DNA from: Bacteroidales bacterium
GTDB lineage: Bacteria > Bacteroidota > Bacteroidia > Bacteroidales > WCHB1-69
DNA: 63,036 nucleotides
Assembly (NCBI GenBank): GCA_017633255.1
Contig: JAGBPS010000033.1
Span: 1 to 63,036 of the forward strand
Direction: 5' to 3'
Positions 25,984 through 34,790 of the stretch are shown one piece after another. The stretch's first letter is position 1. Each line of letters starts with the position of its first letter. The position numbers and the translations under genes were made by a program. The notes under the pieces were generated by a model. It saw only the letters and a program-made list of their open reading frames with translations, ran no database searches and was not told the origin of the DNA.

Positions 25984-27930
25984 TTATTTTTTTGCTGTGT
26001 CGATTTTCCATTTCAGATACAGCAGGGCGGCCACGCTCCATGCTTGCGAGAAACAGCCGTTGGGTTTGTATGGTGGGTCTCCGTCGGTAATTTCGCAAAT
26101 CGTGGAGATGCCATAGTCTTTCATGCAATTGTCGAAATTGTAGAAAATCTTCTCCAAGACGGAAACGGCATTCTGGCCGTAAACACTGAGCATGCCATCG
26201 GTAAAGGGTGCCAATAGCCAAGGCCAGCAACAGCCTTGGTGGTAAGCGGCGTCACGCTCGGCCTGGTTGCCCTGGTAGTGGCCCTTGTAGTCGGGGTCGT
26301 TGGGCGACAGTGTTCTGATACCCTTTTCCGTCAGCAGTTCCTCACAAGTCTTCTTGAGGACTAGCTGTTTGATTTTTTCGCTGATAGGTGTGTAAGGCAA
26401 TGACACGGCAATCATCATGTTGGGCCGCACTTGGAAGTTCTTGTAGTCGCCATTGACATAATCGGCGAGGTAGCCTATTTCCTTTGACCAGAAAGTGGCC
26501 TTGAAGGTGTCGGGGAAAGTTTTGGCCAGCGGTTCCCATGCTTCCACGAAGGCGTGGTCTTTGGCCAGACGAGCCATCTCGAGGCTGAATTGGATGGCGT
26601 TGTACCATAAGGCGTTGATTTCCACTGCGCAGCCGGTACGCGGGGTGACGGGCACACCGTTCACCACGGCATCCATCCAGGTGAGGGCGACATGCTCGTT
26701 GCCGGCATAAATCAGCCCGTTGTCCAGCATTCTGATATTGTATAGAGAGCCGTTCTTGTAAGCATTCAAAATGGACTGCATCACGGGACCGTACTCTTTC
26801 CATATCTTCTTTTCGGTACGTGTGTAGGAGGCGTATTGCTGCAGTGCACGGAAGAACCATAGGGGGGCGTCCACGGAGTTGTAGGCGGCCTGGTCGCCGC
26901 TGCCGATGTTCGGAAACAGCCCGTCTTTCATTTCCGACAGCATGTCGTCGATAATGGTCTTGCACACGGTAGGCTTGTTGACCACCGACAGGGTCAGTCC
27001 CGGCACAGCGATGAATGTGTCGCGGCCCCAGCGGCCGAACCAAGGATAGCCAGCGATGATCTGGGTTTTGCCATTGCGCTCGATGATGAATTGCTCGGCG
27101 GCGTTTTTCAGGCAGTTCAGGTAGCTGTTGCGGCTGCGGTGACCATCCAATGTGCTGTTGAAAATATTGGCAATTTCTTTCGGGTCAATCGGGCTGGTGC
27201 CGATGGTGAAATACAGCTCCTTGCTCTTGACCGGCACGTTGATGCGGCCGAGTTTCAGCAGGTCCTCATGGCCATCATATCCTCGCTTGATTTCTTCGTC
27301 ATATTCGATGTTGTAGAACCAATCGGGCGCATGCTGGTAGTCGATGGCTTCGGAACTTTGCAGGTAGATGGGTGTGTATTTGTCGTAAAGACAATATTTT
27401 ACACCATTCTGAACTTCTTCGTAACCAGTGTTGGCCTGGTCGTTTTTGTGCGTCAGCTGGTGAATCTGACGGAAAGCCAGCAGGGGCTGGAACTGGAAGG
27501 AAGCGGATTCGAAATCGTCGAGGATGGTGTATTTGATAATTAGTCGTTCCTCAGTGTCGGAGAACAGGATTTCTTTGGTGAAATTGAAATGGCCGACCCG
27601 GAAATGATAAACGGGAATGATGTCGGCATTGAATTTCTGCAGATATTTGTTGCCTTTGGGGTCGAAGATGCCACCTTTGTACTGGTGCATGCCGAGATGG
27701 AATTCCATGTCGTCGATGATGATGCTTTCGTTCAAAGTGGACACCAGCACGTGGCGTTCGCCATCGACATTTTCCTGTGGCAATATGAATAATCCGTGGT
27801 ATTTCCGGGTATTGAGACCGAGCAGGGTAGTGGAGGCGAAAGCCCCGGTGCGGCTGCAGCGGACAATTTCCTTTTTCTTCGAGAAGGGGATATTGACTAA
27901 CTCTGTTTTGTCAAATTCTATATAGCTCAT
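25984..27930 (-). CDS. Amylo-alpha-1,6-glucosidase (glycogen debranching enzyme)
   Basis: Hydrolyses alpha-1,6 branch points of glycogen. 648 aa from the ATG at 27930 (MSYIEFDKTELVNIPFSKK). A longer frame to 28011 adds a non-conserved hydrophobic stretch and runs across the predicted promoter (27958-27984), so I reject it. The N-terminal part has RTGAFASTTLLGLNTRKYHG. The GDE_C (alpha/alpha barrel, GH133-type) part has GYPWFGRWGRDTFIAVPGL and QGNQAERDAAYHQGCCWPWL. First gene of the glycogen cluster. Confidence 0.94.
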   Translation of the reverse strand: MSYIEFDKTELVNIPFSKKKEIVRCSRTGAFASTTLLGLNTRKYHGLFILPQENVDGERHVLVSTLNESIIIDDMEFHLGMHQYKGGIFDPKGNKYLQKFNADIIPVYHFRVGHFNFTKEILFSDTEERLIIKYTILDDFESASFQFQPLLAFRQIHQLTHKNDQANTGYEEVQNGVKYCLYDKYTPIYLQSSEAIDYQHAPDWFYNIEYDEEIKRGYDGHEDLLKLGRINVPVKSKELYFTIGTSPIDPKEIANIFNSTLDGHRSRNSYLNCLKNAAEQFIIERNGKTQIIAGYPWFGRWGRDTFIAVPGLTLSVVNKPTVCKTIIDDMLSEMKDGLFPNIGSGDQAAYNSVDAPLWFFRALQQYASYTRTEKKIWKEYGPVMQSILNAYKNGSLYNIRMLDNGLIYAGNEHVALTWMDAVVNGVPVTPRTGCAVEINALWYNAIQFSLEMARLAKDHAFVEAWEPLAKTFPDTFKATFWSKEIGYLADYVNGDYKNFQVRPNMMIAVSLPYTPISEKIKQLVLKKTCEELLTEKGIRTLSPNDPDYKGHYQGNQAERDAAYHQGCCWPWLLAPFTDGMLSVYGQNAVSVLEKIFYNFDNCMKDYGISTICEITDGDPPYKPNGCFSQAWSVAALLYLKWKIDTAKK

Positions 27931-27957
27931 CTTAAGTATAAAATTGAATATAATCTG

Positions 27958-27984
27958 CAAAGCTACAAAAAAATTTTTTTCCAA
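27958..27984 (-). promoter_or_regulatory. Promoter of the glycogen cluster
   Basis: TAGCTTTG (27958-27965, minus) with TTG 16 bases upstream (27982-27984). The leader to 27930 is about 22 nt. Confidence 0.55.
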
Positions 27985-28044
27985 GCAATAAAAAAGTGAA
28001 ATTGAAAACATTTTTCAGTAAAAAGAAAAAATTAAAATAGTGTG

Positions 28045-28072
28045 TTGTGTATTAAATTTTTTTGTATTTTTG
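28045..28072 (+). promoter_or_regulatory. Promoter of rplS
   Basis: TTG (28045-28047), 17 bases, TATTTTTG (28065-28072). It fixes the rplS start downstream, at 28119. Confidence 0.65.
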
Positions 28073-28118
28073 CAACCCCAAAATAGAGAGGAAAAAATTA
28101 AAAATAAATAAGATAGAG

Positions 28119-28472
28119 ATGAAACAAGATTTGATTCAGTATGTTGAAGATAATTTCGTGACTACCAAGGAGTTCCCGAAATTTAAAGCTGGCGATACCA
28201 TCACTGTTTCTTACAGAATCGTTGAAGGATCGAAGGAACGTATCCAGCAATTCCAGGGTGTTGTTTTGCAAATTGCAGGCACCGGAGCAACCAAAACTTT
28301 CACCATCAGAAAAATTTCAGGCGGTGTTGGCGTAGAAAGAATTTTCCCCTTCGCTACTCCTCTGATTTCCGATATCGTGGTGAACAAACATGGTGTAGTT
28401 CGTAGATCCCGTATCTTCTACCTGCGTAACCTTACTGGTAAGAAGGCACGTATCAAAGAAAAACGAGGTTAA
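28119..28472 (+). CDS. rplS: Ribosomal protein L19
   Basis: Large-subunit protein at the 30S-50S interface. 117 aa from ATG 28119 (MKQDLIQYVEDNF), with FKAGDTITVSYRIVEGSKER, IQQFQGVVLQ, TFTIRKISGGVGVERIFP and RRSRIFYLRNLTGKKARIKE. The longer frame beginning with TTG at 28062 overlaps the promoter and is rejected. Monocistronic. Confidence 0.97.
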   Translation: MKQDLIQYVEDNFVTTKEFPKFKAGDTITVSYRIVEGSKERIQQFQGVVLQIAGTGATKTFTIRKISGGVGVERIFPFATPLISDIVVNKHGVVRRSRIFYLRNLTGKKARIKEKRG

Positions 28473-28506
28473 TCCCCCTAACCTTTTTTATTGTGTTTTC
28501 ATAATG

Positions 28507-28538
28507 AAAAAAACGCTTTCTTGCAAAGCGTTTTTTTT
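28507..28538 (+). terminator. Terminator of rplS
   Basis: AACGCTTT...AAAGCGTT hairpin with flanking A and T tracts, 35 bases after the stop. Confidence 0.88.
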
Positions 28539-28582
28539 GTTCCAAAAGAATCCCAGAACATTAACAATAATCGCAATAAATC

Positions 28583-29512
28583 ATGAAGATTACCGCTGTT
28601 GAACCCATTGGAATAACCCCGGCTTTGGCGGAACAACTGGCCGCCGATTTTGCACGCCGTGGACATGAATTTGTTTGTTTTCCTGACCGGAACGAAAAGC
28701 CGGAAGTGTTGGCCGAGCGCATGGCCGATGCGGATATTGTCATCATTTCCAATATCAAGTTGGGAGCCGATGTGCTGAGTCGTTGCCCGAAACTGAAAAT
28801 GCTGGCCGTGGCCTTTACCGGTCTCGACCATATCGACATGGCCTATTGCCAGTCACATAATATTGTGGTGAAGAATGCCGCTGGCTATGCCACTGTGGCA
28901 GTTGCCGAATTGGCTATTGGCCTGATGATTGACGTTTACCGCCATATTACGGCTTTGGATGCGGATACTCGTAATTGTTTGAGCCGCAGGAATTTCCTTG
29001 GTCGTGAAATTTCTGGCAAGACCGTCGGCATTGTGGGCACAGGGGCCATCGGCCGTAAAACCGCTGAATCGCTGCAGTGTTTCGGATGTAAGATTCTGGC
29101 ATGGAGTCGCACTCGCTACGCGGAACTGGAAAGCGATAATTTCCACTATGTGGAATTGGACCAGCTGATGCGTGAGTCGGATATTATCTCATTGCATGTG
29201 CCGCTGACTGCCGAAACGCATCATCTGATTTCCGCGGAAAAGATGGCTTTGTGCAAGCCTGCGGCGGTGCTGATCAATACAGCCCGTGGTAATGTGGTGG
29301 ACATGAATGCTTTGGCGGTGGCACTGAAAGAAGGTCGTCTGGCAGGAGCTGGCATCGATGTGTTTGAGCAGGAACCTCCGCTTCCGCAAGGTCATCCTTT
29401 GTTCGATACGCCTAATTGTGTGCTGGTGCCTCATGTGGGTTACGCCACCCGCGAGGCCTTTGACATCCGTATCGGCATCGTAATGGATAAAATCAATGAT
29501 TTCCTTAATTAG
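28583..29512 (+). CDS. D-isomer-specific 2-hydroxyacid dehydrogenase
   Basis: NAD-dependent oxidoreductase of the SerA/glycerate dehydrogenase superfamily, 309 aa. The Rossmann motif is VGIVGTGAIGRKTAE (about residues 148-162). The catalytic triad is Arg in INTARGNVVD, Glu in DVFEQEPPLP and His in VPHVGYAT. There is no ACT domain, so it is not a full-length regulatory SerA. Substrate could be glycerate, hydroxypyruvate or another 2-hydroxyacid; nothing nearby decides. Confidence 0.9.
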   Translation: MKITAVEPIGITPALAEQLAADFARRGHEFVCFPDRNEKPEVLAERMADADIVIISNIKLGADVLSRCPKLKMLAVAFTGLDHIDMAYCQSHNIVVKNAAGYATVAVAELAIGLMIDVYRHITALDADTRNCLSRRNFLGREISGKTVGIVGTGAIGRKTAESLQCFGCKILAWSRTRYAELESDNFHYVELDQLMRESDIISLHVPLTAETHHLISAEKMALCKPAAVLINTARGNVVDMNALAVALKEGRLAGAGIDVFEQEPPLPQGHPLFDTPNCVLVPHVGYATREAFDIRIGIVMDKINDFLN

Positions 29513-29594
29513 TAGCTGAGGTAGACTGCAATTTTGTTCCTTAAGCTCTAACGCCCTATAAATTTAAGAGTGGGTGCGTTTTCACCACAAATTT

Positions 29595-29705
29595 CATCGG
29601 CCCATCAGCCCATAGCTCACAACTCACAGCCCACAGCTCACAGCCCACAGCCCATAGCCCATAGCCCACAGCTCATAGCTCATAGCTCATAGCTCATAGC
29701 CCATG
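29595..29705. repeat. CTATGAG/CTCATAG tandem word tract
   Basis: About 15 copies of a 7-10-base word (CCCATAG, CTCATAG, CTCACAG) fill the space after the 2-hydroxyacid dehydrogenase gene. Read on the minus strand, the tract starts inside the 3' end of the lipoprotein gene: its last codons and stop (HGL, TGA) are made of the word. Confidence 0.85.
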
Positions 29706-31163
29706 AGTTAATTTACTAATTCTCACTTCTCCCATCTCACCTTCAATCTTATATTGATTGAAAAATTTTGGATTGAAATCCAAAGTCAGACTATCAGTTT
29801 CTAAAAATGGCTTATAGTCAATGCTTTGGTATTCTAAATATTGGTTAGGAAGATTTTCGAATGTCCATTTTTTCTCGACTTCCGCATTCACAAAGTGATA
29901 TTTGATATTATGACGGTCGAACTTGATGGTGTTCATGCCGGGAGCGGAGATTTCAAAGTGGACGTTGAAGTCATTGCTATATAGCGTGAAATTGCCGTTC
30001 TCGTCGGTATAGGTGTTCATGCCGATCCAGTCTTTGGTCCAGCCGCGGACAACAGCATCTTTTATACCTTGTCCATTTTTGCTGTCAACAACTCTTCCCT
30101 TGAGGACAATATTGTTGTATCCTAGCATGTTATAATAGTTAGAGGGAACTTGGTGGTTGTCGGCGGGAATAGTTTTGTCTTTAAGTGTCGGAAGTTCAAG
30201 AACCGCAGGCTTGTATTCATTCTTTTGATTGACCAAACCAGTGAATTGCGCTTCGAAATTCACCCCGTCAGGGCATTCATGGTACTCCCACCAGCCATAG
30301 CCAGCTGCATGATATTGTCGGGCGAGAGTATAGCTTTGGAGGAGAAACTGCCGCTGATATTCGTAACTCACGCTATCGTTGTCGGCGGGAAGGGCTGTCT
30401 CACCGACCATCCAGGGACGGTCAGTACAATTGTTGCTGTACCAGCGCATCTCGCTGGGCACACGTAGGGGATGATAGGTGTGCACTTCCACAAAATCCAC
30501 GGGAAGAATGGAGGGATCCCATTCGAAAACCTCGATGGGTTCGGCAAAGCCGATGGTGAAAAGCTGATGCGGAGCGTAGTGGTCCATCATTTCGCGCCAA
30601 CGGCAAACAATCTGGTAGGCTTCCATCTTGTCACGCAATTCTACTTCATCGAAATACAAAGGCTCGTTGAAGAAATCGTAGGCCCAGAGATTGCTTTTGT
30701 CCGCCAGATGCTGAAGCAAGCCTTCGGTGTAACAGACGAGCTTGTCCTCCAAAGGTCTTTTAATCAGTAACATTACTTTCAGCTGGAACTGTTCCGCTGT
30801 GTCTGTCATTCGCCCGATGGCGTGATAGAGGGCTTCAAAATCTTTTTCTTCAGGAACAATATCCAGACAGATTCTCACGCAGTTGAAGCCCATGTTGGCA
30901 ATACGCTGAAAGTCGTGGGCAAGGCTTGGGCTTTGGTAGTAATAGGCGGGGATTATGCGAAGTGTGTCGTTTACAGTGGCAATAGAGGGTTTGTAGTTGA
31001 GCATGAGCGGAAACCAGGGCTCTCCATCCAGCATGAAATGCTTGTCTTGCACATAAACAAAACCGGGACTTTGAGTGTTGCGCGTGGTGCGGTCAATCTC
31101 GGCATGTTTACAGCCGCAAAGCAAGGTACAGAACAAAAGGACGAAAAGGCTTAGTTTTCGCAT
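29694..31163 (-). CDS. Lipoprotein glycoside hydrolase, GH5/clan-A-like, with carboxypeptidase-regulatory-like domain
   Basis: 489 aa. Lipoprotein signal with LLCGC (Cys18). TIM-barrel part (about 35-330) with YDFFNEPLY (probable acid/base Glu167) and WMVGETALPAD (probable nucleophile Glu255), in the order expected for clan GH-A enzymes. It is followed by a CarboxypepD_reg-like beta domain near 355-420 (LKGRVVDSKNGQGIKDAVV, YTDENGNFTLY). The substrate is unknown, probably a beta-linked glycan outside the cytoplasm. Its start overlaps the end of ispH by 13 bases, an odd partner for a surface lipoprotein. Confidence 0.8.
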   Translation of the reverse strand: MRKLSLFVLLFCTLLCGCKHAEIDRTTRNTQSPGFVYVQDKHFMLDGEPWFPLMLNYKPSIATVNDTLRIIPAYYYQSPSLAHDFQRIANMGFNCVRICLDIVPEEKDFEALYHAIGRMTDTAEQFQLKVMLLIKRPLEDKLVCYTEGLLQHLADKSNLWAYDFFNEPLYFDEVELRDKMEAYQIVCRWREMMDHYAPHQLFTIGFAEPIEVFEWDPSILPVDFVEVHTYHPLRVPSEMRWYSNNCTDRPWMVGETALPADNDSVSYEYQRQFLLQSYTLARQYHAAGYGWWEYHECPDGVNFEAQFTGLVNQKNEYKPAVLELPTLKDKTIPADNHQVPSNYYNMLGYNNIVLKGRVVDSKNGQGIKDAVVRGWTKDWIGMNTYTDENGNFTLYSNDFNVHFEISAPGMNTIKFDRHNIKYHFVNAEVEKKWTFENLPNQYLEYQSIDYKPFLETDSLTLDFNPKFFNQYKIEGEMGEVRISKLTHGL

Positions 31164-32032
31164 GATGGCATGGCATTAATAATGACTTGTTTGATTTGTT
31201 CCATCAGCCACATGGGAGAGGAGGTGGCACCGCAGATGCCGATGCTCTCATCCGGTAGAAAATGATATTGCTGGAGTTGCTCGATGCGGGAGATGAAAAA
31301 AGAGCGGGGATTGGCTTGTTTGCATATGTCAAACAGGTAGAGGCCGTTGGAACTTTTCTCGCCGGAGACAAACAAAATGATGTCGTGCTGGCTGGCAAAT
31401 TCGCGGATGTGTTTGGAGCGGTTGGCCACCAGACGGCAGATGGTGTCGTGGAATTCGAACAGGTTCTCGTTGTGCAAATCGGCATACCGCTGCCGGATGG
31501 TGTCGATCAGCTGGTAATAATCCTCTATGCCTTGGGTGGTTTGGGAATAGAGCGAAGCGGGTTTGGTATAGTCAATGCTGTTGAGGTCTTCGGCCGAAGA
31601 GATGACGATGCCGTTGCGTTGGGTTTGTCCCAGCAGGCCCGTGACTTCCGCGTGTCCTTTTTTGCCGAATATCAGTATCTGGCGTTCATCGCCGGAATTC
31701 TCGTATTTTTTCTTGATATTTTGCTGAAGATGAAGCACTACAGGGCAGGTGGCGTCAATCAGGGTGATGTTGTTTTCCTTTGCCAATTGGTAGGTTTCAG
31801 GAGGCTCGCCGTGGGCGCGTATCAGCACGGTGGTGTCATGTAACTGTGCGAATTGCTCGCTTGACACTACTACCAAACCTTTGTCTGCCAAACGGCGGAC
31901 TTCCTCGTTGTTGTGGACAATGTCGCCTAAGCAGTACAAGTGCCGATGTTGTGAAAGATACTCTTCTGCGGTGCGGATGGCGTTGATGACCCCGAAGCAG
32001 AAGCCCGAATCCTTGTCTATAGTGATGTTCAT
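31151..32032 (-). CDS. ispH: 4-hydroxy-3-methylbut-2-enyl diphosphate reductase
   Basis: Last step of the non-mevalonate (MEP) isoprenoid pathway, making IPP and DMAPP with a [4Fe-4S] cluster. 293 aa from ATG 32032 (MNITIDKDSGFCFGV); a TTG two codons earlier directly abuts the ftsY stop. Cluster cysteines are in SGFCFGV, DATCPVV and ICGATSSP. Substrate His residues are in GDIVHNNEEV and GKKGHAEV. Overlaps the lipoprotein gene downstream and follows ftsY closely, so these genes probably share a transcript. Confidence 0.96.
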   Translation of the reverse strand: MNITIDKDSGFCFGVINAIRTAEEYLSQHRHLYCLGDIVHNNEEVRRLADKGLVVVSSEQFAQLHDTTVLIRAHGEPPETYQLAKENNITLIDATCPVVLHLQQNIKKKYENSGDERQILIFGKKGHAEVTGLLGQTQRNGIVISSAEDLNSIDYTKPASLYSQTTQGIEDYYQLIDTIRQRYADLHNENLFEFHDTICRLVANRSKHIREFASQHDIILFVSGEKSSNGLYLFDICKQANPRSFFISRIEQLQQYHFLPDESIGICGATSSPMWLMEQIKQVIINAMPSCEN

Positions 32033-32038
32033 GCGCAA

Positions 32039-32998
32039 TTAGTCTTGGTCAGGGAAGAGCGAATCGACAAATTCGAGGCGGTTGAAGACCTGCAGCTGTT
32101 CGATTTTCTCGCCTACGCCGATGTATTTCACCGGAATCTGGAACTGGTCGGAGATGCCGATGACTACACCGCCTTTGGCAGTTCCGTCCAATTTGGTGAT
32201 TGCCAATGCGTTGACTTCTGTCGCGGCGGTAAATTGACGAGCTTGCTCAATGGCATTCTGACCAGTAGAGCCGTCCAGTACCAGCAGCACTTCGTGGGGT
32301 GCGTCGGGCACGAGCTTACGGATGACATTCTTGATTTTGGTCAGCTCGTGCATCAGGTTGATCTTGTTGTGCAGACGTCCGGCAGTGTCGATGAGCACCA
32401 CATCGGAGCCTTTGGACAGGGCAGAAGCGACAGTGTCGTAGGCCACTGCGGCGGGGTCGGCACCCATTTTCTGGGTCACGATGGGCACGTCAGCACGCTG
32501 GGCCCACACCTCAAGCTGCTCGATGGCGGCGGCACGGAAAGTGTCGGCAGCTCCTAACATTACGGAGTAGCCTTTCTTCTTGAACTGGTAAGCCAGCTTG
32601 CCAATGGTGGTGGTCTTGCCCACACCGTTGACACCCACCACTAAGATGATATAGGGCTTTTTGTCGGCTGGAAGGGTGAAGTCCTGCTTGCCTTCCATGT
32701 CGTTTTCCAGCAACAGACCGGCAATTTCCTCGCGCAGAATGGTGTTTAACTGGCTGGTGCCGATGTATTTGTCCTTGGAGACACGCTTCTCGATGCGGTC
32801 GATGATTTTCAGAGTGGTTTCCACACCGACATCGGAGGTGACCAGGATCTCCTCCAAATTGTCGAGCACGTCATCGTCCACTTTGGATTTGCCGACTACG
32901 GTTTTGGCGAGTTTGGCGAAAAAACTCTCTTTGGATTTCTCCAAACCCTTGTTTAATTCCTCTTTCTTTTCTTTGGAAAAAAATGAAAAAAAGCCCAT
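32039..32998 (-). CDS. ftsY: Signal recognition particle receptor FtsY
   Basis: SRP receptor GTPase that delivers nascent membrane proteins to SecY. 319 aa without the long acidic A domain: N domain (about 15-95), then the G domain with [15 protein letters not shown] (G1), [26 protein letters not shown] (G3), [11 protein letters not shown] (G4) and [16 protein letters not shown] promoter box only about 15 bases upstream implies a very short leader. Confidence 0.97.
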   Translation of the reverse strand: MGFFSFFSKEKKEELNKGLEKSKESFFAKLAKTVVGKSKVDDDVLDNLEEILVTSDVGVETTLKIIDRIEKRVSKDKYIGTSQLNTILREEIAGLLLENDMEGKQDFTLPADKKPYIILVVGVNGVGKTTTIGKLAYQFKKKGYSVMLGAADTFRAAAIEQLEVWAQRADVPIVTQKMGADPAAVAYDTVASALSKGSDVVLIDTAGRLHNKINLMHELTKIKNVIRKLVPDAPHEVLLVLDGSTGQNAIEQARQFTAATEVNALAITKLDGTAKGGVVIGISDQFQIPVKYIGVGEKIEQLQVFNRLEFVDSLFPDQD

Positions 32999-33012
32999 GA
33001 CATAAATTTTTG

Positions 33013-33038
33013 CAAAGTTACGTAAAAATCCCTAACAA
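33013..33038 (-). promoter_or_regulatory. Promoter of ftsY
   Basis: TAACTTTG (33013-33020, minus) with TTG at 33036-33038. The predicted start of transcription is only about 10 bases before the ATG. Confidence 0.5.
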
Positions 33039-33150
33039 TATACAGGCGAAAAAATTTTTCCGTGTTTGTATGGGATAATTCCCCTTTTCTCTAAGAAGAG
33101 TTGTCCGGAAGACGGGACCGAACATCAGAAATTCGCATTGCCATTTGGCA

Positions 33151-33189
33151 AAAAAAAAAGCCGGAATGGGGGACATTCCGACTTTTTTT
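33151..33189 (-). terminator. Terminator of the rpmG-DUF4295 unit
   Basis: CGGAATG...CATTCCG stem flanked by A and T tracts on both sides. On the minus strand it lies 19 bases after the DUF4295 gene and ends in a T run. Confidence 0.82.
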
Positions 33190-33207
33190 AACCATGAAAA
33201 CAAAATA

Positions 33208-33363
33208 TTACTTTTTAGCCAAAAAGTCTTTTACGTTAGCGGATTCCACTACAGCTTCTTTGAAAGTGTAGGCTCCGGTTTTGGGTGAGCGTTCCATTTT
33301 CACCACGCGGGTATAGGCAACGCCGCCTTCTTTTTTCAATGTTGCAACAACCTTCTTTGCCAT
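33208..33363 (-). CDS. DUF4295 small ribosome-associated-type protein
   Basis: 51-aa basic protein, MAKKVVATLKKEGG, then KMERSPKTGAYTFKEAVV and a C-terminal VKDFLAKK. This is the DUF4295 family, found in Bacteroidetes next to rpmB/rpmG and ftsY. Its function is not established; the size, charge and location 16 bases after rpmG suggest a ribosome-linked role. Confidence 0.88.
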   Translation of the reverse strand: MAKKVVATLKKEGGVAYTRVVKMERSPKTGAYTFKEAVVESANVKDFLAKK

Positions 33364-33379
33364 TTTCTATAGATTTTTA

Positions 33380-33568
33380 TTATTTAACTTCCTTGTGAAC
33401 GGTAACACGTTTCAGATAGGGATTGTATTTCTTCAGTTCCAATCTCTCGGTCGTGTTCTTTCTGTTTTTAGTGGTGATGTATCTTGACATACCCGGCACG
33501 CCGCTGGCTTTCTGTTCGGTGCATTCTAAGATGACCTGTTGTCTTGCTTCTTTATTTTTCTTTGCCAT
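33380..33568 (-). CDS. rpmG: Ribosomal protein L33
   Basis: 62-aa large-subunit protein with [36 protein letters not shown]. The zinc cysteines of the CxxC...CxxC form are missing (a single Cys), so it is the zinc-free type. rpmB (L28), often the gene before it, is not present; the transcription unit starts here. Confidence 0.95.
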   Translation of the reverse strand: MAKKNKEARQQVILECTEQKASGVPGMSRYITTKNRKNTTERLELKKYNPYLKRVTVHKEVK

Positions 33569-33612
33569 AACACTAAATTTTTGCTACTTTGTTCTCTTTT
33601 GATTTGAGTTTG

Positions 33613-33639
33613 CAAAAATACAATTTTTTTCAATACAAA
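33613..33639 (-). promoter_or_regulatory. Promoter of rpmG-DUF4295
   Basis: TATTTTTG (33613-33620, minus) with a TTTG at 33636-33639. The leader is about 40 nt. Confidence 0.55.
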
Positions 33640-33661
33640 AAGTATTCTGATGAAAATATTT

Positions 33662-34672
33662 TTAAGCGATAATTCTGACCTCCGGTTCGATCAGAATTCC
33701 GTACTTTTCTTGTACCGATTGAATGATGTCCTGATAGTATGCAACCACCTCTGAACCCTTGGCATTTCCCCAATTGACGATGACCAGAGCTTGGGTGGGA
33801 TACACGCTGACATCGCCTCTGCGGATGTCTTTCCAACCGCAACTTTCAATGAGTTGACCGGCTGCTAATTTGATTCCGTTGGGGGCAGGGTAGTGGACAA
33901 GTTGGTCAAATTTGGCAGAAAGTTCCGCAAATTTTGCTTCACTCACGACTGGATTTTTGAAAAAGCTGCCGGCGCAACCCACCTTCGTGATGTCGGGTAG
34001 CTTGCTGTTGCGGATATTGAGCACAGTCTCTGCCACTTTTTCAAGGGTCAGGTCCGCGCCAAAGGGGGCCAGATTGTCTGCTAACTGCTTGTAATTTAGT
34101 TGAAAATGCTTTTCTTTCTTGAGTTTGAAGACCACTTCTGTTATCCAGCAACGGTTTTTCAATTCATTTTTGAAGATGGAGTCACGATAGGCGAAGTGAC
34201 ATTCTTCGTTATACAATACAAAAGGTTCTCCATCAGGAAGATAATAACCTTCCACTTGGTAGATGATGTCTTTAACCTCGCTGCCGTAGGCGCCGATGTT
34301 TTGCACGGGGCAACTGCCCACCAGTCCGGGAATGCCGATGAGGTTTTCCGCACCGTAAAGCTCGTGCTCAATGGTGAAACGCACAAAATCGGACCAATCT
34401 TCGCCTCCGGCGGCCCTGACATATACATGCTCATCATCCTCGTTGATGATTTCTATTCCCTTGGTGGCTAACTTGATGACAGTTCCATCGAAATCCTTGG
34501 TAAAAAGCATATTGCTGCCTTCGCCAATCAGCAGGAAAGGGCGGGTGAAGATTTTGCGTTGGAATATTTCATCAATATCTTGATCATTCTCCACCATCAG
34601 CAATTCCTTACATTGGCAGTCAATGTGGAAAGTATTGTATGGTTTCAGGGAAGGTGAAATTATATTCTTCAT
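33662..34672 (-). CDS. murB: UDP-N-acetylenolpyruvoylglucosamine reductase
   Basis: FAD enzyme that reduces UDP-GlcNAc-enolpyruvate to UDP-MurNAc in peptidoglycan synthesis. 336 aa, type I: LIGEGSNMLFTKDFDG, GIPGLVGSCPVQNIGAYGSEV, the substrate-binding YRDSIFK, the proton donor Ser in GCAGSFFKNP and a C-terminal Glu in ILIEPEVRII. The start is ATG 34672. The murB-anmK-murF run on one strand unites cell-wall genes, but repeat-filled spacers separate them. Confidence 0.96.
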   Translation of the reverse strand: MKNIISPSLKPYNTFHIDCQCKELLMVENDQDIDEIFQRKIFTRPFLLIGEGSNMLFTKDFDGTVIKLATKGIEIINEDDEHVYVRAAGGEDWSDFVRFTIEHELYGAENLIGIPGLVGSCPVQNIGAYGSEVKDIIYQVEGYYLPDGEPFVLYNEECHFAYRDSIFKNELKNRCWITEVVFKLKKEKHFQLNYKQLADNLAPFGADLTLEKVAETVLNIRNSKLPDITKVGCAGSFFKNPVVSEAKFAELSAKFDQLVHYPAPNGIKLAAGQLIESCGWKDIRRGDVSVYPTQALVIVNWGNAKGSEVVAYYQDIIQSVQEKYGILIEPEVRIIA

Positions 34673-34790
34673 AATGTGCTAATTGTCAATGTGCTAATGT
34701 GCTAATTGAATTAAGAACTAAGAATTAAGAGTTAAGAAATTGGATTTGAATTTTGAATTTTGATTTTTGAATTCTTGATCTCAACTATCA
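34673..34790. repeat. Mosaic of four word families between anmK and murB
   Basis: GTGCTAATTGTCAATGTGCT words (34675-34708), AAGAACTAAGAATTAAGAG words (34710-34738), TTTGAATTTTGAATTTTGA words (34742-34775) and TCAACTATCAACTG (34779-34800), in the same order of types as at 7776-7972. The last block encodes the C-terminus and stop of anmK on the minus strand. Confidence 0.8.

Noticed and set aside
27931..28011. N-terminal extension of the debranching enzyme
   Set aside because: It crosses a TAGCTTTG promoter box and has no homology; ATG 27930 matches the family.
28062..28118. N-terminal extension of L19 from TTG 28062
   Set aside because: It overlaps the promoter; L19 homologues start at the ATG 28119.
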